A stretch of 64,000 nucleotides of DNA from Mycobacteriaceae bacterium (GCA_019749805.1 JAIEPH010000050.1:30917-94916), one strand, 5' to 3'. Counted from the stretch's first letter, positions 24,663 to 34,942 are shown. Notes: generated by a model from the letters alone, not told the origin. Translations and numbers: made by a program.

Positions 24663-25020
24663 TCAGGGTAGCGCCTCGGCCCACTCCATATGCCCCTCGA
24701 AGTCCAGCTCTGTCGCCATCGCGCGGTAGCGATCCCGATAATCGCGGTAGGCGGCCTCGTCTCCGCGCGCTCTGGCTAGCAGTACGCGTAACCGTAGTAG
24801 CCAGACGTCGCGTATCACCAGTCCATCGCCACCTGGCGTGGCGGCCAAGCGATCGATCGCAGCCTCGGCTTCGCCCATGTCACCCTCAGCCGCACGACGG
24901 AGTAGTGTCTCCACCAATACACCCGTCGTTGGAATTCCCCACGCCAGAAGCTGTCTCTCGGTCACCAACTGGTCGACGGCGGCGCGCATCAACGGTATTG
25001 CCTCGTCGCGATCTCCACGC
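24663..25020 (-). pseudogene. C-terminal remnant of an adenylate cyclase/ATPase-type signalling regulator
   Basis: The minus-strand frame ending at 24663 reads LLAWGIPTTGVLVETLLRRAAEGDMGEAEAAIDRL, then RDVWLLRLRVLLARARGDEAAYRDYRDRYRAMA, and ends GHMEWAEALP. This matches, as I recall it, the extreme C-terminal helical-repeat tail of the large mycobacterial cyclase-ATPase proteins (about 1000 residues). Only about 120 residues remain; the frame upstream (25020-25130) is unrelated and low in homology, with no cyclase or P-loop domain. It is therefore a fragment left after a deletion or insertion event. Confidence 0.65.
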
Positions 25021-25138
25021 CGCGCCCGTTCTGTGCCAGGTAGACGTTGACGAGCGGGCGATCCGCAGCAGGACATCGCGGCTGTCAGGGCGCCCTGGCC
25101 GTCCCCGCCGCGGCCGCGATCTGCACCCAACTGATCTC

Positions 25139-25223
25139 TGGTCGAGGCCGGCGACCCAGGTGCAACTGACGCCGAACCGGATCACGAATGCCGGTCCAAG
25201 GCTTCTAGCGACCGACGGCGTGA
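25139..25223 (+). repeat. Degenerate copy of the 3' end of the NlpC/P60 gene
   Basis: The block 25139-25223 parallels 24569-24656. It opens with the same GTCGAGGCCGGCGACCC, then GGTGCAACTG, and ends with the same CCGACGGCGTGAC including the stop codon region. One inserted A after the CCC and internal gaps destroy the frame. It is a relic of a second copy of the NlpC/P60 gene tail. Confidence 0.7.
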
Positions 25224-25465
25224 CAACGCGTCCGGGGCATCGTCTTTTCTACCGGCGACCGTTCGCTGAATTGACCGGTCGGACCACGTTGCGCAGCATC
25301 AAAGATCAATGGCTGGTAATGCACCGCTGCCTGCAGGCGTCCGCTAGACTTTGACGGCACGGTCAATTTGCTGTCACTGTCTGGGTGGCGCGATCGGGCT
25401 GGCACCGACCGAAACTTCATCGACCCCGGTTTCGCGGCGACGTCTGGGTCGTCGGGGATACAGAC

Positions 25466-28400
25466 ATGGGTCATGGGATCTATATCGGTCGGGTCGGTGC
25501 GTTGGCGGTGGCGCTGGGTGTCGGGGTGGCGGCGGCCACCGGATACGGCATCGGCAACCCGGCGGCGGCATGGGCCGACGACGGAACCGAATCCTCGGAC
25601 AACGCGCCCGACCCTGCCGATAAACCCTCCGATGATCCGACCGACACCGATACACCGGAGCTAGATGCTGGCAACGCGCCGCAACCGGGTTCCACACTCG
25701 GCAGCGGTCCCACCGCACCACAAATGCAATTCTCCAACACCGGCGGCGCGCACCTATCCGATCTGGACAAGGACACCGATCTGGACGAGAACTCCGATCT
25801 CGACGAAGACTCCGATCTGGACGAGAAGAGCACCGAGCAGGACGCCATCATCCCGATCCCGGTGGTGGACACCGCATCGGCCACCACACCGCAGACCGAA
25901 ACCCCCACGCAGGCCCCAGTAACCGACCCCACGGTCGTGCCACCCGACCCACCGGCGCCCACCGAGTCACCGACCGACTACCTCCCACCCGCCGACACCG
26001 ACACCAACACCCCCACCCTGAATAAGGACCCCAACGACCCCAAAGACCCCATCGACCAGGACAACGACGCCAACGCCGGACAGTTCAGCGACGGGCAACC
26101 CAGCGCACGCACACTGAACACATTGACCATCGATGACCCCACCGGCGCACCGCAGATGTTCATCGCCGCCGCAGCCGCACCCGACACCCCAGCCCCCGCG
26201 CCGCTGAAGGCTCAGCCAGCCAACCTGTTCGAAGCGCTGTTGTGGGCCCCGGTGGTGCTGGCCAACATCGCCATCACCGCCATCACCACCCTGCTGACCT
26301 CAATTTTCGCCCCCGCCCCGGCCACCCCCGCCCCGCCGATGATGCTGTTCGTCGTACTCGGCTGGGCACAACGCGAACTGCAACGCAGCTTCTTCAACCA
26401 ATCCCCCACCGCCGTGGTCGACGCGATCACCACCTCTGAAGACACCGGCGTGAACATCGCGGTACTAGCCAACGACACCGACGCCGACATAACCACCTCG
26501 GTCGCCGGCCTGCCCGCCGGCGACGTGCTGACCGTCACCCACTACACCCAACCCGCCCACGGCTCGGTGGTGCTCAACGCGGACGGCACCTTCACCTACA
26601 CCCCGAACGCCAACTACACCGGCACCGACACCTTCACCTACACCGTCTCCGATGAAGCCAGCCCCTGGCACGTCCACGGCCTGGAGGGTCTGCTCTTCGG
26701 CGGCGGCCACACCTCCACCACCACCGCCACCATCACCACCACCCCCGCCGACGACACCCCCGTCGCCGTCGACGACACCGCCACCGTCACCGAAGACAGC
26801 CCCGCCACCCTGATCCATGTGTTGGCCAACGACACCGACATCGACGCCGGACCCACACAAATCACCGCGATCACCCAACCCACCCACGGCACCGCCACCA
26901 TCAGTGGCACCGCCGTCTCCTACACCCCGACAGCGAACTTCAACGGCGCCGACGCCTTCACCTACACCCTCAATGGCGGCTCCACCGCCACAGTCTCACT
27001 CACCGTCACCTCGGTGTTCGACTACCCGACCGCAGTCAACGACATCGCCACTGTCGCCGAGGACAGCGCCGCCACTACGATTTACGTGACGGCGAACGAC
27101 ACCAGCCCGGACCCCGGACCCAAAACGGTGTTTGGCGTCACCCAGCCCGCCCACGGCGTGGTGACCTACTGGGACAGCGCGGTCGTCTACACCCCCGATG
27201 CGAACTTCGAAGGCATCGACACCTTCACCTATACCCTCAAGGCCGGCGGCTCCACCGCCACCGTCACCGTCACCGTCACCGCGGTCGACGACAACCCTGT
27301 GGCCAATCCGGATTTCCCCACGACATACGAAGACGACGCCTTCATCGTCGACGTGCTGTACAACGACACCGACATCGACGCCGGCCCCAAAGAAATCACC
27401 GCAGTCACCCAGCCCACCAACGGCACTACCGCCATCATTGAGGGTGTCGCCATCATCTACACCCCCGATGCCAACTTCAACAGCACCGACACCTTCAGCT
27501 ACACCGTCAACGGCGACTCCACCGCCACCGTCACGTTCACCGTCAATCCGGTCCCCGACGCCCCGGTGGCCAACCCCGACAGCGTCACCACCGCCGAGGA
27601 CACGGCGGTGCTCGTCGACGCGCTGGGCAACGACCTCGACGCCGACGGCGACGTCCTGGACCGCAAGCTGGTCACCGCGCCCACTAACGGCACCCTCGCC
27701 GAGATAAACGACGGCCCCAACGCCGGCGCATGGACCTATACCCCTAACGCGGGCTTCAGCGGAACCGACACCTTCACCTACCGCGCATTCGACGGCACCG
27801 CCTACAGCGACGCCGTCGCCGTCAGCATCACCGTCACCGCGGTCAACGACGCGCCCGTGGCCAACCCCGACACCTATACCACCGTCGAAGACACCCCACT
27901 CGTCGTCACCATTCCCAACGGCGTCACCGGCAACGACAGCGACCCCGACGACGACACTGCGCTCACCGCCACCGTCATCGGCCAACCCAACCACGGCAGC
28001 CTCAACCTCAACCCCGACGGCACCTTCACCTACACCCCCACCGCCAACTTCAACGGCACCGACACCTTCACGTACCGCGTCTCCGACGGCACCCTCACCG
28101 ACACCACCACCGCCACCATCACCGTCACCCCCGTCCCCGACACCCCGGTGGCCAACCCCGACTCATTCACCACCGCCGAAGATTCCCCAGTAACAATCAC
28201 TTTGGCTCAATTGGCAGCCAACGACACCGACGCCGACGGCGACCCCATCACCGTCTACTCCGCATCCCAAGTCACGAACGGCACGCTGGACGTCGTAGGC
28301 GGCAACTTCGTCTTCACCCCGAACGCCAACTACTCCGGCACCGGCGGCTTCACCTACGGGATCCACGACGGCACCAATCGAGTGGCCACCGGCATCGTCA

Positions 28401-30730
28401 GCATCACCGTCACCCCGGTCAACGACGCCCCCGTGGCCAACCCCGACACCTACACCACCACCGAAGACACCGCACTCATCGTCACCGTCCCCAACGGCGT
28501 CACCGGAAACGACAGCGACCCCGACGACAACACCGCACTCACCGCCACCATCGTCACCCCACCGGGCCACGGCACCCTCGACCTCAACCCCAACGGCACC
28601 TTCACCTACACCCCCGCCGCCAACTACACCGGCGACGACACCTTCACCTACCGCGCATTCGACGGCGCGGCCTTCAGCGACACCACCACCGCCACCATCA
28701 CCATCACCCCGAGACCGATCACCGCGAACAACGACACGTACACGGCGATCGCCGGAAGCACTATCACCCTCACCCCCACCGCCAACGACACCACGAGCTT
28801 GGCGAGCCCGCTGGGCGACATCAGGCGCCTCACCGAACCCGCCAACGGATTCGTTTACGAGTCGTTCGGCGTCCTGAACTATCGGTCGCACCCCGACTTC
28901 CTCGGGACCGACACCTTCACCTACACCGTCGCCGACAGCGCCGACCCCACCATCGTGTCCAAAACCGCGACAGTCACCATCAACGTGGTCCGGCCGATCA
29001 CCGCAAACGACGACGCCTACACAGCAGTCACCGGCGCGACCATCGAACTCACCCCAGCCGTCAACGACACCACCTTGTTGAACAGTCCCCTAGGCGACGT
29101 CAGGATCGGGACACAACCGGCCAACGGCCTCCTCCTGTTCGAAAACAACGGTGTGCTCACCTACCGGTCCTGGAACGGCTTCCTCGGAACCGACACCTTC
29201 ACCTACACCGTCGCCGACGCGTACTCAGGCGACATCGTCTCCAATGTCGCCACCGTTACGATCACCGTCGTTCCCTACAACCCGCTCACCGCGTCCGACG
29301 ACGCCTACACGATTCTCGGCCGGCCAACGGTGCTGACTCCGACCGCCAACGACACCACCGATCTGTATAGGCCCTTCGGTGCCATCACCATCGCCGATGG
29401 TCCACAGCACGGCACACTGAGCCAGACCAACGGCGTCATGACCTACACGGCGAACGCCGGCTATGTCGGAACCGACACCTTCAACTACACCGTCAGTGAC
29501 AGCGTCGATCCCACGAAGGTGTCAAACACCGCCACGGTCACGCTCAACGTCATCGCCTACAACCCGATCCTCGCGAACGAGGACACGTACTCGATCCCGT
29601 TCAACACTCCGACCGTCCTGACCCCGGCCGTAACCTTCAACGACACAACCGATCTGGGCACTCCGCTGGGCGACGTGTCGATCGTCGGCAGTCCTTCCCA
29701 CGGTACCGTGAGCACGTCGGACGGCGTGCTGACCTATACACCGGACGCAGGCTATTCGGGCACCGATAGTTTCATCTACACCGTGCGCGACAGCGTCGAT
29801 CCGACGAAGGTGTCGGCGCCCGGCACCGTCACGCTCACGGTCCATCCGTTCAGCCCGATCGTGGCGAGAAGCGACGTGTACACGGTGCTCACGGGCACGT
29901 TCACCAAGCTGCTGCCCTTCATCACCGCGAACGACACCGGCAGCATCAACGGACTCGGTCCGATCACCATCGTCACCGGTCCATCGCACGGTTACCTCGT
30001 CCAAGAGGACGGGGTCCTGACCTATCGCGCGGGTAACGACTTCACCGGCACGGATACCTTCACCTACACCGTCTCGGACAGTTCCTACACCGACATCGTG
30101 TCGAATCCTGCGACGGTCACCCTGACCGTCGTCGACTCCCCGCCCGTCTACGCGGGAGAGGACAACATCACTGTCTTCACCAACGAACCGACGGCGCTCA
30201 CGCCGAGGCTGTTCTACAACGACCGATTCCCGGCCGACAATCCACCGGGTCCGATTAATCTGCTGACCCAACCCGTGCACGGCACGCTCAGCGAGAGCAA
30301 CGGCACGCTGACCTACACCCCGAACACCGATTTCAACGGCGTGGACAGCTTCATCTACACCGTGGCCGACAGCGGCGACCCGAGCATTGTGTCGCTTCCG
30401 ACGCTGGTCACCCTCACGGTGACCGATGCGATCACAGCCAACAACGATTTCTACTATGCGTCACCGGGCGAGACAATCGAGTTTGACCCGATTTTCACCT
30501 ACAACGACGTCAACCTCACCGGCAACGCGCTCACCGATCCGGTATTCGGGCCGACCCGTGGCGGCACCATCACAAAGATCGGCACCAAGTACTACTACAC
30601 GCCTCCCCCCAACTTCACCGGCCTCGACAGCTTCTACTACACCGTCGCCGATAGCGAAGATCCAACGCATAGCGCCAGCGCGTTGGTGCAGGTGGTCGCG
30701 GTAGACGCCAACGGAAACTTCTTGCGGTGA
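25466..30730 (+). CDS. Giant exported protein with 15 tandem Ig/cadherin-like repeats
   Basis: The 1754-residue protein starts at the ATG at 25466 (MGHGIYIGRVGALAVALGVG, signal peptide ending AAAWA near residue 36). Next comes a Pro/Asp/Thr-rich, acidic region containing a short period-6 repeat of DLDExS type (about 100-123), then a hydrophobic stretch NLFEALLWAPVVLANIAITAITTLL (about 252-276). From about residue 340 to the end run fifteen repeats of about 95 residues. Each carries a variant of YTPNxxFxGTDTFTYTVxD, at nucleotide positions near 26614, 26938, 27203, 27475, 27751, 28047, 28327, 28623, 28895, 29180, 29459, 29750, 30040, 30330 and 30610. There is no C-terminal anchor. Probably a cell-surface or secreted adhesin-like protein. 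The first part uses ACC/GCC/CCC codons very heavily. Confidence 0.85.
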   Translation: MGHGIYIGRVGALAVALGVGVAAATGYGIGNPAAAWADDGTESSDNAPDPADKPSDDPTDTDTPELDAGNAPQPGSTLGSGPTAPQMQFSNTGGAHLSDLDKDTDLDENSDLDEDSDLDEKSTEQDAIIPIPVVDTASATTPQTETPTQAPVTDPTVVPPDPPAPTESPTDYLPPADTDTNTPTLNKDPNDPKDPIDQDNDANAGQFSDGQPSARTLNTLTIDDPTGAPQMFIAAAAAPDTPAPAPLKAQPANLFEALLWAPVVLANIAITAITTLLTSIFAPAPATPAPPMMLFVVLGWAQRELQRSFFNQSPTAVVDAITTSEDTGVNIAVLANDTDADITTSVAGLPAGDVLTVTHYTQPAHGSVVLNADGTFTYTPNANYTGTDTFTYTVSDEASPWHVHGLEGLLFGGGHTSTTTATITTTPADDTPVAVDDTATVTEDSPATLIHVLANDTDIDAGPTQITAITQPTHGTATISGTAVSYTPTANFNGADAFTYTLNGGSTATVSLTVTSVFDYPTAVNDIATVAEDSAATTIYVTANDTSPDPGPKTVFGVTQPAHGVVTYWDSAVVYTPDANFEGIDTFTYTLKAGGSTATVTVTVTAVDDNPVANPDFPTTYEDDAFIVDVLYNDTDIDAGPKEITAVTQPTNGTTAIIEGVAIIYTPDANFNSTDTFSYTVNGDSTATVTFTVNPVPDAPVANPDSVTTAEDTAVLVDALGNDLDADGDVLDRKLVTAPTNGTLAEINDGPNAGAWTYTPNAGFSGTDTFTYRAFDGTAYSDAVAVSITVTAVNDAPVANPDTYTTVEDTPLVVTIPNGVTGNDSDPDDDTALTATVIGQPNHGSLNLNPDGTFTYTPTANFNGTDTFTYRVSDGTLTDTTTATITVTPVPDTPVANPDSFTTAEDSPVTITLAQLAANDTDADGDPITVYSASQVTNGTLDVVGGNFVFTPNANYSGTGGFTYGIHDGTNRVATGIVSITVTPVNDAPVANPDTYTTTEDTALIVTVPNGVTGNDSDPDDNTALTATIVTPPGHGTLDLNPNGTFTYTPAANYTGDDTFTYRAFDGAAFSDTTTATITITPRPITANNDTYTAIAGSTITLTPTANDTTSLASPLGDIRRLTEPANGFVYESFGVLNYRSHPDFLGTDTFTYTVADSADPTIVSKTATVTINVVRPITANDDAYTAVTGATIELTPAVNDTTLLNSPLGDVRIGTQPANGLLLFENNGVLTYRSWNGFLGTDTFTYTVADAYSGDIVSNVATVTITVVPYNPLTASDDAYTILGRPTVLTPTANDTTDLYRPFGAITIADGPQHGTLSQTNGVMTYTANAGYVGTDTFNYTVSDSVDPTKVSNTATVTLNVIAYNPILANEDTYSIPFNTPTVLTPAVTFNDTTDLGTPLGDVSIVGSPSHGTVSTSDGVLTYTPDAGYSGTDSFIYTVRDSVDPTKVSAPGTVTLTVHPFSPIVARSDVYTVLTGTFTKLLPFITANDTGSINGLGPITIVTGPSHGYLVQEDGVLTYRAGNDFTGTDTFTYTVSDSSYTDIVSNPATVTLTVVDSPPVYAGEDNITVFTNEPTALTPRLFYNDRFPADNPPGPINLLTQPVHGTLSESNGTLTYTPNTDFNGVDSFIYTVADSGDPSIVSLPTLVTLTVTDAITANNDFYYASPGETIEFDPIFTYNDVNLTGNALTDPVFGPTRGGTITKIGTKYYYTPPPNFTGLDSFYYTVADSEDPTHSASALVQVVAVDANGNFLR

Positions 30731-30842
30731 TCCGCCGCCCGGTCGTATCGGCGGCCGCCGCGATGTCCGTAACGCGCGCGGTACGGCTCCGTACGGCCGC
30801 TCGCCGAACTCACCCTCAAACCCGGTGGCTATTCTGTGCGCC

Positions 30843-32099
30843 ATGGCTGCTGACATCGTGCCGATCCGGCTTGGGCTGACCAAGGGCGACTTCTACACGC
30901 TTTGGGCGCCGCGGTGGCGTGACGAGGGCGACGAGTGGGAGGCGTTCCTCGGCAAGGACGAGGACCTCTATGCCTTCGAGACGGTGGCCGACCTGGTCGC
31001 ATTCGTCAGGACAAACAAGGACAACGACCTGACCGACCATCCCGCATGGGAAAAGCTCACCGAGGCCAACGCCCACCGGTTCGACCCCACCGAGGAACGC
31101 CAGTACGACGTGGTAGGCGTTCCGGAGCTGGCCGCCGAGAAGCCCAGCGAGGAAACGGTGTCGCAGCTGCACCGGTCGCTGGCCATCGCATCATCCATCG
31201 GATCGGTGTGTGAACTCCCCGCCATCAGCAAGTTCTTCAATGGCAACCCGGGCCTTGCTCAGCTGGGCGGCGGGGCCGAGGCGTTCTCTGGCCGTGCAGG
31301 CCGCAAGCGGTGGGCCGAGATCGAGTCGGCGATCGGCCGCAGCTGGGACAACGTCGTGGACGCCATCGATGAACTCATCAGCACCCCCGACGTCGACGCC
31401 GCGGCTTCGAAGAAGGCTGCCGAGGAACTGGCCGAGGAGGCTCCCGAATTCGAGGAGGAGGTTGTCGACGACGTCGAAGAGACCGACGAGGACGACGTCG
31501 ACGAAACCGACGAACTCGAGGACCACGCCGGCGGTGCGGTCCTCGGCAGCGACGACGACTTCTGGGTCAAGGTCGGCATCGACCCGGTGCGGATCATGAC
31601 CACCGGCGGTACGTACTACACCCTGCGGTGCTACCTCGACGACCAGCCGGTCTTCCTCGGTCGCAACGGCCGCATCAGCGTGTTCGGATCCGAGCGCGCA
31701 TTGGCGCGGTATCTGGCCGACGAGCACGACCACGACATTTCGAACCTGGCCACATATGACGACATCCGCACGGCCGCCAACGATGGGTCGCTGCGCGTGA
31801 ACGTCGCCGACGAGAACGTGTACGTACTCACCGAGATCGTCGACTATCTCGCCGAAGGACCCGACGCGATCGACCGTGACCAGCTGGACCTGGCCGTCGA
31901 ATTGCTCAGGGACGTGGGCGATTACGCCGAGGACACCGTGGTCGAAGAGTCCCTGGACGCCGACCAGCCGCTGGGCAAGATCGTCTCGTACGTGCTGGAT
32001 CCGGAAAAAGTCCGGAAACCGACACCCCCGTACGCGAAGGCGGTTGAACAGTGGGAGTCGCTGGAAGCCTTCCTCGAATCGCGCCTGCGCGCCGAATAA
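30843..32099 (+). CDS. Conserved acidic cytosolic protein, Rv3311 family
   Basis: The 418-residue protein has no signal peptide or membrane segment. Two similar segments are visible at the ends: DIVPIRLGLTKGDFYTLWAPRW...EAFLGKDEDLYAFETVADLVAFV near the N-terminus, and VGIDPVRIMTTGGTYYTLRCY...VFLGRNGRISVFGSERALARYL in the second half. This suggests an internal duplication. Between them lies a strongly acidic linker (about 200-235, mostly Glu/Asp). Start ATG at 30843; an in-frame GTG at 30825 is possible. Its place between upp and add matches Rv3311. Function unknown. Confidence 0.82.
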   Translation: MAADIVPIRLGLTKGDFYTLWAPRWRDEGDEWEAFLGKDEDLYAFETVADLVAFVRTNKDNDLTDHPAWEKLTEANAHRFDPTEERQYDVVGVPELAAEKPSEETVSQLHRSLAIASSIGSVCELPAISKFFNGNPGLAQLGGGAEAFSGRAGRKRWAEIESAIGRSWDNVVDAIDELISTPDVDAAASKKAAEELAEEAPEFEEEVVDDVEETDEDDVDETDELEDHAGGAVLGSDDDFWVKVGIDPVRIMTTGGTYYTLRCYLDDQPVFLGRNGRISVFGSERALARYLADEHDHDISNLATYDDIRTAANDGSLRVNVADENVYVLTEIVDYLAEGPDAIDRDQLDLAVELLRDVGDYAEDTVVEESLDADQPLGKIVSYVLDPEKVRKPTPPYAKAVEQWESLEAFLESRLRAE

Positions 32100-32108
32100 G
32101 GTTGCAGC

Positions 32109-33194
32109 TCAGCCGATCAGCACCGCGAAACGCGGCTTGATCACGTCGTCGATGATGGCCAGCCGTTCGTCGAACGAGATGAAAGCGGACTTCATCGCGT
32201 TGATGGTGAATCGCTGAAGGTCGCTCCACCCGTAACCGAACGTCTCGACGAGTCGCAGCATCTCCTGGCTCATCGTCGTGTCGCTGATCAACCGGTTGTC
32301 GGTGTTGACGGTGACGCGGAACCGCAGCCGGGCAAGCAGATCGAACGGGTGCTCGCCGATGCTGCCGACCGCACCGGTCTGCACGTTGCTGCTGGGACAC
32401 ATCTCGAACGGAATCCTCTTGTCCCGCAACAACGACGCTAACCTGCCCAACTCCGCGGTCCCGTCCGGCCCCTCGGTGATGTCGTCGACGATCCGCACGC
32501 CATGACCGAGGCGGTCGGCGCCGCAGAACGCAATCGCCTCGTGGATGGACGGAAGTCCGAACGCCTCTCCAGCGTGAATCGTGAACCGGGCGTTGTTGCC
32601 CCGCATGTACTCGAACGCGTCGAGGTGTCGCGTCGGCGGATACCCGGCCTCGGCGCCCGCGATGTCGAAGCCCACCACGCCCTTATCGCGGAACCGGATC
32701 GCCAACTCGGCTATCTCCAGCGACCGTGCCTGATGCCGCATCGCCGTGACCAGGCATCGCACCACAATGGAGCGGCCCTCGGCGCTGGCCGCCTTCTCAC
32801 CATCGGCGAAACCGGCCAACACGGCATCGACGACCGCGTCCAGAGACAGGCCGGCGTCGATGTGAAGTTCAGGCGCGAACCGGATCTCGGCGTAGACCAC
32901 GTTGTCTGCTGCAAGGTCCTCGACGCATTCGAAGGCCACCCGGTGCAGGGCCTCGGGTGTCTGCATCACCCCGACGGTGTGTGCGAAAGGTTCCAGGTAG
33001 CGCACCAGCGATCCGCTATGCGCCGCGGTACGGAAGAACGACGCGAGTCCGTCGACGTCGGTGGCCGGCAGCTCGTCATAGCCGGTCGCGTCGGCGAGCT
33101 CGAGCACGGTGGCCGGTCGCAGCCCGCCGTCGAGGTGGTCGTGCAGCAGCGCCTTGGGCGCCTGCCGAATCGACTCCAACGTCAGTGCAGCCAC
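32109..33194 (-). CDS. add: Adenosine deaminase
   Basis: This 361-residue zinc enzyme deaminates (deoxy)adenosine to (deoxy)inosine. Metal and substrate residues: HDHLDGGLRP (about residues 18-27), the HAGEAFG loop (about 205-211), LGHGVRI (about 228-234) and the second-shell VNTDNRLIS (about 305-313). The start is the GTG at 33194, one base after the deoA stop, so it is coupled to deoA. It is the last gene of a cdd-deoA-add salvage operon on the minus strand and converges on the Rv3311-like gene. Confidence 0.94.
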   Translation of the reverse strand: MAALTLESIRQAPKALLHDHLDGGLRPATVLELADATGYDELPATDVDGLASFFRTAAHSGSLVRYLEPFAHTVGVMQTPEALHRVAFECVEDLAADNVVYAEIRFAPELHIDAGLSLDAVVDAVLAGFADGEKAASAEGRSIVVRCLVTAMRHQARSLEIAELAIRFRDKGVVGFDIAGAEAGYPPTRHLDAFEYMRGNNARFTIHAGEAFGLPSIHEAIAFCGADRLGHGVRIVDDITEGPDGTAELGRLASLLRDKRIPFEMCPSSNVQTGAVGSIGEHPFDLLARLRFRVTVNTDNRLISDTTMSQEMLRLVETFGYGWSDLQRFTINAMKSAFISFDERLAIIDDVIKPRFAVLIG

Positions 33195-33195
33195 T

Positions 33196-34512
33196 TCAAC
33201 CTCCGCTCGTGATCCGATCGATGATCAGCGGGCGCTCTGGTGGCGCATGGTCCCCGACGCGCCAGCCGCCGTCCAGTTCGGCCATCGCGGCCTCGAAACG
33301 CTCCGGCGTCTCGGTGTACAGCGTGAACAGCGGCTCACCCGGCGCTACGGGCTCGCCGGGACGGCGGTGGATACGCAGACCCGCACCGGACTGCACGCGC
33401 TCACCGGGCACAGAGCGACCCGCACCGAGCCGCCACACCGCAAGACCCACCGCCATCGCGTCGATGCTTTCCATGGTGCCACCACGCGGCGCGGTGACGG
33501 CCTCGGTATAGGCGCCGATGGGCAACGTGTCCGGAGAGAGGGCGCCGGGATCGCCACCCTGCGCGGCGACCAGCTTGCGGAACCGGTCCATGGCGGTGCC
33601 ATCCCGCAGCGTCTGAGCCGGGTCGGCACCGTTGATGCCGGCGGCGTCGAGCATCTCCTCAGCCAGCGCCAGCGTCAGCTCCACGACGTCTGACGGGCCT
33701 CCGCCGGCCAGCACCTCCAGGGACTCGGCGACCTCGATGGCGTTGCCCACCGTGCGCCCCAGCGGCGTCGACATGTCGGTCAGCAACACCCGGGTCACCA
33801 GCCCGGCTGCGGTGCCGAGCTCGGCGAGCGTGTGGGCCAGTTCTCGGCACTCTTCCTCGGTGTTGAGAAACGCGCCCGAACCCACCTTGCAATCGAGCAC
33901 CAGCGACGCGGCCCCCTCGGCGATCTTCTTGCTCATCACCGAGCTGGCGATCAGCGGCAGTGATTCGGTGGTGCCCGTGACGTCGCGCAGTGCATAGATC
34001 TTTCGGTCCGCCGGCGCCAGCTCACCGGCGGCGAAGATCGCGGCACCGATATCGCAAAGTTGTTGACGAATCTGTGCTTTCGGCAACTCGGGGGTGAACC
34101 CGGGGATGGACTCCAGCTTGTCGAGGGTGCCGCCGGTATGGCCGAGTCCGCGCCCTGCCGCCTGCGGCACCGCACCGCCGCACGCCATCACGACCGGCAC
34201 GAGCGGGATGGTGATCTTGTCACCCACCCCGCCGGTGGAGTGCTTGTCCACCAACGCCAATGGCTTTCCATCGCGGCGCAGATCCGTAAAGTCCAGGCGC
34301 TCGCCGGAGGCCACCATCGCCGCCGTCCAGCGAGTGATCTCCGATCGGGTCATACCGCGGAGAAAGATCGCCATCAACAGCGCCGACATCTGCGCATCGG
34401 CCACCCGGCCGTGGGTGTAGGCGTCGATCACCCAGTCGATCGCCGCGTCAGAGAGCACGCCACCGTCGCGCTTGGTCCTGATGATCGTCGGCGCGTCGAA
34501 TGTGAACTGCAT
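33196..34512 (-). CDS. deoA: Thymidine phosphorylase
   Basis: The 438-residue enzyme cleaves thymidine or deoxyuridine with phosphate. It shows the signature SGRGLGHTGGTLDKLESIPGF-like segment (here AAGRGLGHTGGTLDKLES, about residues 103-120) and VDKHSTGGVGDK (about 79-90). The C-terminal PYNP domain (RRPGEPVAPGEPLFTLYT) ends the protein. Start at the ATG at 34512 (MQFTFDAPTI), seven bases after the cdd stop; the frame extends to 34596 but overlaps cdd. Middle gene of the cdd-deoA-add operon. Confidence 0.94.
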   Translation of the reverse strand: MQFTFDAPTIIRTKRDGGVLSDAAIDWVIDAYTHGRVADAQMSALLMAIFLRGMTRSEITRWTAAMVASGERLDFTDLRRDGKPLALVDKHSTGGVGDKITIPLVPVVMACGGAVPQAAGRGLGHTGGTLDKLESIPGFTPELPKAQIRQQLCDIGAAIFAAGELAPADRKIYALRDVTGTTESLPLIASSVMSKKIAEGAASLVLDCKVGSGAFLNTEEECRELAHTLAELGTAAGLVTRVLLTDMSTPLGRTVGNAIEVAESLEVLAGGGPSDVVELTLALAEEMLDAAGINGADPAQTLRDGTAMDRFRKLVAAQGGDPGALSPDTLPIGAYTEAVTAPRGGTMESIDAMAVGLAVWRLGAGRSVPGERVQSGAGLRIHRRPGEPVAPGEPLFTLYTETPERFEAAMAELDGGWRVGDHAPPERPLIIDRITSGG

Positions 34513-34519
34513 CACGGGA

Positions 34520-34942
34520 TTACGGTACTTCTTCCTGAGGTCCCTCACGCCGTGCCAGGTCCTGCGGTCCGAACGCGTCGGGCAGCAACTCACCAAGCGG
34601 CCGTGGCCCCATCGGGTGGTCGATCAGCATCTGAGGCCCGCCATGCTCGAGCAGCACCTGCCGGCACCGCCCGCATGGCATCAGCACCTCTCCCGCACGG
34701 TCCACGCACGACAGCGCGATGAGCCTTCCGCCCCCGCTGGAATGCAGGGCGCACACCACTGAACACTCAGCACAGAGACCTAGGCCATATGAGACATTCT
34801 CCACATTGCAGCCGGACACCATTCGGTGATCGTCGACCAGCGCGGCAGCCCCGACGGAGAAGCCCGAATACGGCGCATACGCATGGATGGACGCCTCAGT
34901 TGCCTTGTGGCGCAGCATTTTCCAGTCGATTTCGGAAGTCAT
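34520..34942 (-). CDS. cdd: Cytidine deaminase
   Basis: This 140-residue tetrameric-type cytidine deaminase has the zinc site of the small class: CAECSVV (about residues 57-63; Cys in place of His) and PCGRCRQ (about 93-99), with the uridine-binding GFSVGAAAL (about 27-35). Start ATG at 34942. First gene of the pyrimidine/purine nucleoside salvage operon; divergent from the sdh operon. Confidence 0.94.
   Translation of the reverse strand: MTSEIDWKMLRHKATEASIHAYAPYSGFSVGAAALVDDHRMVSGCNVENVSYGLGLCAECSVVCALHSSGGGRLIALSCVDRAGEVLMPCGRCRQVLLEHGGPQMLIDHPMGPRPLGELLPDAFGPQDLARREGPQEEVP

Noticed and set aside
25466..30730. Repeat-rich DNA as a CRISPR or PPE/PE-PGRS element
   Set aside because: The repeats are long, coding, about 285 bases apart with no spacers, and lack PE/PPE motifs or the Gly-Gly-Ala bias of PGRS.
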